Positions 48,975 to 51,156 of a stretch of DNA of 51,156 nucleotides are shown here, piece by piece. Both the position numbers and the translations under genes were made by a program. Within the stretch, counting starts at the first letter, position 1, and each line of letters begins with the position of its first letter. A model generated the notes under the pieces. That model worked only from the letters and a program-made list of their open reading frames with translations, made no database searches and was not told the DNA's origin. The stretch comes from an uncultured Akkermansia sp. (GTDB taxonomy: Bacteria; Verrucomicrobiota; Verrucomicrobiia; Verrucomicrobiales; Akkermansiaceae): contig CANRLM010000005.1 in assembly GCA_947631435.1 (NCBI GenBank), positions 1 to 51,156 on the forward strand. The letters are read 5' to 3'.

Positions 48975-50428
48975 GGGGAGACGGCGTTGTGCCAGACGGC
49001 GACTTTACCTGCCGGGACGAGGAAGGTGGCGTTGCCCTCAGGATCGATGGTAATCTGCTTGTCCGGGTAGCAGCCTGTCGCTTCGACCCAATGCTCGCCG
49101 GCGTGCAGATTGCCCACGTTCATCGTTTTCTCCGCATCCTCTTGATTGGATATCAACAGGGCGAGTCCGGAATGAGGATGTGACTCATCCCCACTGCGTG
49201 CGAAGCCTACAACATGGGCATCATCCATGTAATCCCACTGCTCTCCATAGGCACGCTCGCGGCGTATTTTCAGCAAAATGTCAATCACTTCGCGGTGGAT
49301 TGAGGTTTCTCCGCGTACGCCATAGTAGTCTCCGTAAAAAAGACAGGGGTAGCCTTCTTTTTGCAGCAGGATGAGAGCATAAGCAGCTGCTTTAAACCAA
49401 TCCGCTACCGGGGATTCGAGGGATTGCCCCGCCTGGGAATCGTGGTTATCCACAAAGGTGACGGCAAGGGTTGGGTGAGTTTGCACGAGGGTGCCTTGCA
49501 TGAGTGTCCGCAGGTCGAAGTTTGCACCTTCCTGCGAGGCTTTATGAAGGTTGAAGTGCAGGGGGACGTCGAAGAGATCCAGCTGCTCTTTTGTTTCGTC
49601 GAGGAAGAAGGAAAGTTCCCCGTCATCGTTTTTCCAGCATTCGCCAACGGCATAGACTTCTCGTTGGAAACTCTTGCGCACGCTGCGCAGGAAATTCGAA
49701 ACGAATGGGCGTGAGATGTGCTTAACGGCGTCCATACGGAAGCCGTCCAAATTGAATACCCGGATTGCCCATTCTCCCCAGCGTGTAACTTCTCGTACCA
49801 CGTCGGGGTGCTTGTAGTCCACGTTAGCAAACATGAGGTAATCATAATTTCCTTTCTCGTGATCCACATTGTGGCTCCAGTCCTTTCCCTCTCCTTGTAT
49901 CTTAAAAACTCCGCTTTTGTTGTGGCGCGCGTCGTAATCGATTCCGGAGAAGTGGTACCAGTGCCATTCAAATTCCGAATATTTTTTTCCTCGCCCGGGG
50001 AAGGAGAAATGAGTCCAGCCCTCAATTTCATAGGCATCGCCGAGTTCTTCGTAGCGGTTTTCTGACTTCACCCGTTTCACGTAGAAGGTTTCCTTTTCAT
50101 CAGCTCCAGCTTTGTGATTGAGCACAGCATCAAGATAGACTTTGACATTTTGCTCATGGAGGGCCCGGACAGCGTTTTCAAATTCTGCACGCGTGCCGTA
50201 CTTGGTACGCACAGATCCTTTCTGATCAAATTCCCCGAAGTCGAAGAGATCATAAGTGGAGTAGCCTACGTCTCCAGCCTCCGAGGCTTTGTATGCCGGT
50301 GGAACCCAGACGGCAGTGACGCCGATCCGGGAGAGATGAGCGGCGTCCTCGGCAAGCTTTTTCCATAGATTGCCATCATTGGGTAGGTACCACTCAAAAT
50401 ACTGCATCATTACGCCGTTTTGCATCAT
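48956..50428 (-). CDS. Alpha-amylase (GH13, cytoplasmic type)
   Basis: The 490-residue enzyme hydrolyses internal alpha-1,4-glucan bonds. There is no signal peptide and the N-terminus MQNGVMMQYFEWYLPNDG is that of the AmyA/GH13_5 group, so it probably acts on internal glycogen or maltodextrins. Conserved regions are DAVLNH (100-105), GFRMDAVKH with the nucleophile D233, VGECWKN with the acid E263, and FVDNHD with D330. A C-terminal beta domain follows. ATG 50428 or the next codon 50425 can be the start. The last four residues and stop come from the end of element copy B. No glycogen genes are next to it. Confidence 0.92.
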   Translation of the reverse strand: MMQNGVMMQYFEWYLPNDGNLWKKLAEDAAHLSRIGVTAVWVPPAYKASEAGDVGYSTYDLFDFGEFDQKGSVRTKYGTRAEFENAVRALHEQNVKVYLDAVLNHKAGADEKETFYVKRVKSENRYEELGDAYEIEGWTHFSFPGRGKKYSEFEWHWYHFSGIDYDARHNKSGVFKIQGEGKDWSHNVDHEKGNYDYLMFANVDYKHPDVVREVTRWGEWAIRVFNLDGFRMDAVKHISRPFVSNFLRSVRKSFQREVYAVGECWKNDDGELSFFLDETKEQLDLFDVPLHFNLHKASQEGANFDLRTLMQGTLVQTHPTLAVTFVDNHDSQAGQSLESPVADWFKAAAYALILLQKEGYPCLFYGDYYGVRGETSIHREVIDILLKIRRERAYGEQWDYMDDAHVVGFARSGDESHPHSGLALLISNQEDAEKTMNVGNLHAGEHWVEATGCYPDKQITIDPEGNATFLVPAGKVAVWHNAVSPGEEEH

Positions 50429-51083
50429 ACCCCAGAAAATATCCCTTCAAAAAGGGGAGAGCAAGAAATTAGGACCAACTATTAGATTGTGCAATGGATT
50501 CATGCCGCCTTCAATGGGGAATTCAGACTACTCAGGCTCTCCTGCTGCGCTTTGCCTCTTGCCTGCTTTATCTTTGTAGAACGCAGCACGCGATCCAGTG
50601 TTGCTGCGGAAATCCCCAACGCCCATTTCAGACTCTCATACTCTATGCGTTCATCTGCCGCATAAAAGGCAAGCCACTCCGGGAGTTGGGCGACCATGCG
50701 CTTCCCGCATGGCTGTCCCATCAAAATCCGGATCTTTTTGATGACTTGAAGCTCTTTGCGACCTATCATTTTTCGTCTCCCTCTCTTCTTCTTGCCGGGC
50801 GGCGCTTTCTTGCTACTCAACAGACGAATGACTGTCTTCCGATTCTTGTAACCAGCAGATTGCATGATGTAATCTATAATCCTTGCTTTCTTGTATCGAG
50901 AGGCCAGCGAGGCATATTTTTCTCTCCAGACAGAAAGTAACTCTATTCTTGCTTGTTTACTCATCTTGAGTGACATGTGGTTGATATTAACCCTTTATTT
51001 TTGAGGCATCAAGCTTTCAGAAAATCCTCTTTCTTGGTTTTTAGCATCCCTTCGGTGACTTTATTTTTGAGGCAATGCGGGGT
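50429..51083 (-). mobile_element. Truncated insertion sequence (right copy)
   Basis: Its outer end is at 51083, defined by the repeat shared with 1-81. On the minus strand the word TGCCTCAAAAATAAAG occurs at the outer end and again 66 bases further in, just before the transposase start at 50976. The transposase ends early at 50500 and only 71 bases remain before the amylase start, so the 3' half is missing; the inner boundary is not visible. Confidence 0.65.
50500..50976 (-). pseudogene. Integrase-type transposase, N-terminal fragment
   Basis: The 158-residue product resembles the N-terminal part of rve-type (DDE) integrases of insertion sequences: RYKKARIIDYIMQSAGYKNRKTVIRLL, a K/R-rich GRRK linker, GQPCGKRMVAQLPEWLAFY and ALGISAATLDRVLRSTK correspond to the two helix-turn-helix regions seen before the catalytic core. 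Full-length relatives have over 400 residues; after GKAQQES the similarity is lost and a stop follows, so the catalytic DDE domain is absent. It cannot transpose on its own but could still bind the IS ends. Confidence 0.75.
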
Positions 51084-51155
51084 TGAGCCATATGCCAAGC
51101 GGATTTGCCATTGAAGATGGCGCGAGGGTAGTGATTCATCCAGAGAGCGATGGCA
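51041..51155 (-). pseudogene. C-terminal part of another transposase, interrupted by the IS end
   Basis: The frame enters from the right edge and reads ALWMNHYPRAIFNGKSAWHMAQ, which looks like the end of a DDE transposase (IS30-like in style). After that, from base 51083 on, the codons (PRIASKIKSPKGC-stop) lie inside the repeat shared with 1-81. The simplest reading is that the insertion sequence landed in this older transposase gene and now supplies its last 13 codons. Confidence 0.5.
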
Positions 51156-51156
51156 T

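Noticed and set aside
1..51156. Prophage, secretion system or anti-phage defence island
   Set aside because: No phage structural, integrase-attachment, restriction, toxin or CRISPR genes were found; accessory content is limited to insertion sequences, an intron relic and miniature elements.

Overview
The window reads as a chromosomal segment of a Gram-negative bacterium, most probably of the PVC group (Verrucomicrobiota, possibly Akkermansia-like). The taxonomic call is an inference from gene style and content, not from a marker gene. Outer-membrane features are plain: an RND efflux pump with an outer-membrane lipoprotein channel, an LpxR-type lipid A deacylase and several lipoproteins. Metabolic genes show a respiring organism that makes branched-chain amino acids, arginine and pyrimidines, matures cytochrome c by the ResB/CcsA route and uses glycogen- or starch-type glucans.

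Layout. 1-81 is the end of an insertion sequence that continues to the left. 177-3672 holds ilvC, an ABC ATPase, nuoB, nuoC and a Mini-RNase III gene; argD faces them. 5203-11638 is a MarR-regulated tripartite efflux operon. 12270-15766 is a pair of secreted or anchored proteins (transglutaminase-like and thioredoxin-like). 16063-23237 carries dnaE, lepB, a squalene/phytoene synthase, a lipoprotein and a convergent ROK/NagC-like regulator that overlaps it. 23354-27712 has pyrG, a sodium/solute symporter and pyrD. 27933-32629 has lpxR, resB, ccsA, a prepilin peptidase and a convergent acyl-ACP thioesterase. 32905-45910 has an AGCS transporter, a bifunctional-type PBP, a widespread unknown protein, sufS, pheS, pheT and recQ. 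45911-51156 is the accessory end: a decayed group II intron, yceD without an intact rpmF, a repeat lipoprotein gene bracketed by two miniature transposable elements, an alpha-amylase and a damaged insertion sequence that has interrupted an older transposase.

Three kinds of signal stand out. First, promoters are unusually easy to read: nearly all have TTGNNN, a 16-18 base spacer (mostly 17), a G and then TANNNT, and in 13 of 20 the start codon lies only 6-10 bases after the -10 box, so many mRNAs must be leaderless or almost so. This also moves several start codons, including GTG starts. Second, a family of about 280-bp elements with 15-bp inverted ends and 10-bp target duplications is present in one nearly perfect copy and several older ones. 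Third, some enzymes have altered catalytic residues: a PBP whose transpeptidase SxxK and SxN motifs are gone, and a class 2-like dihydroorotate dehydrogenase with a class 1-type cysteine. Candidate operators were found for both regulators. No CRISPR array, rRNA, tRNA or recognisable phage defence system was seen.
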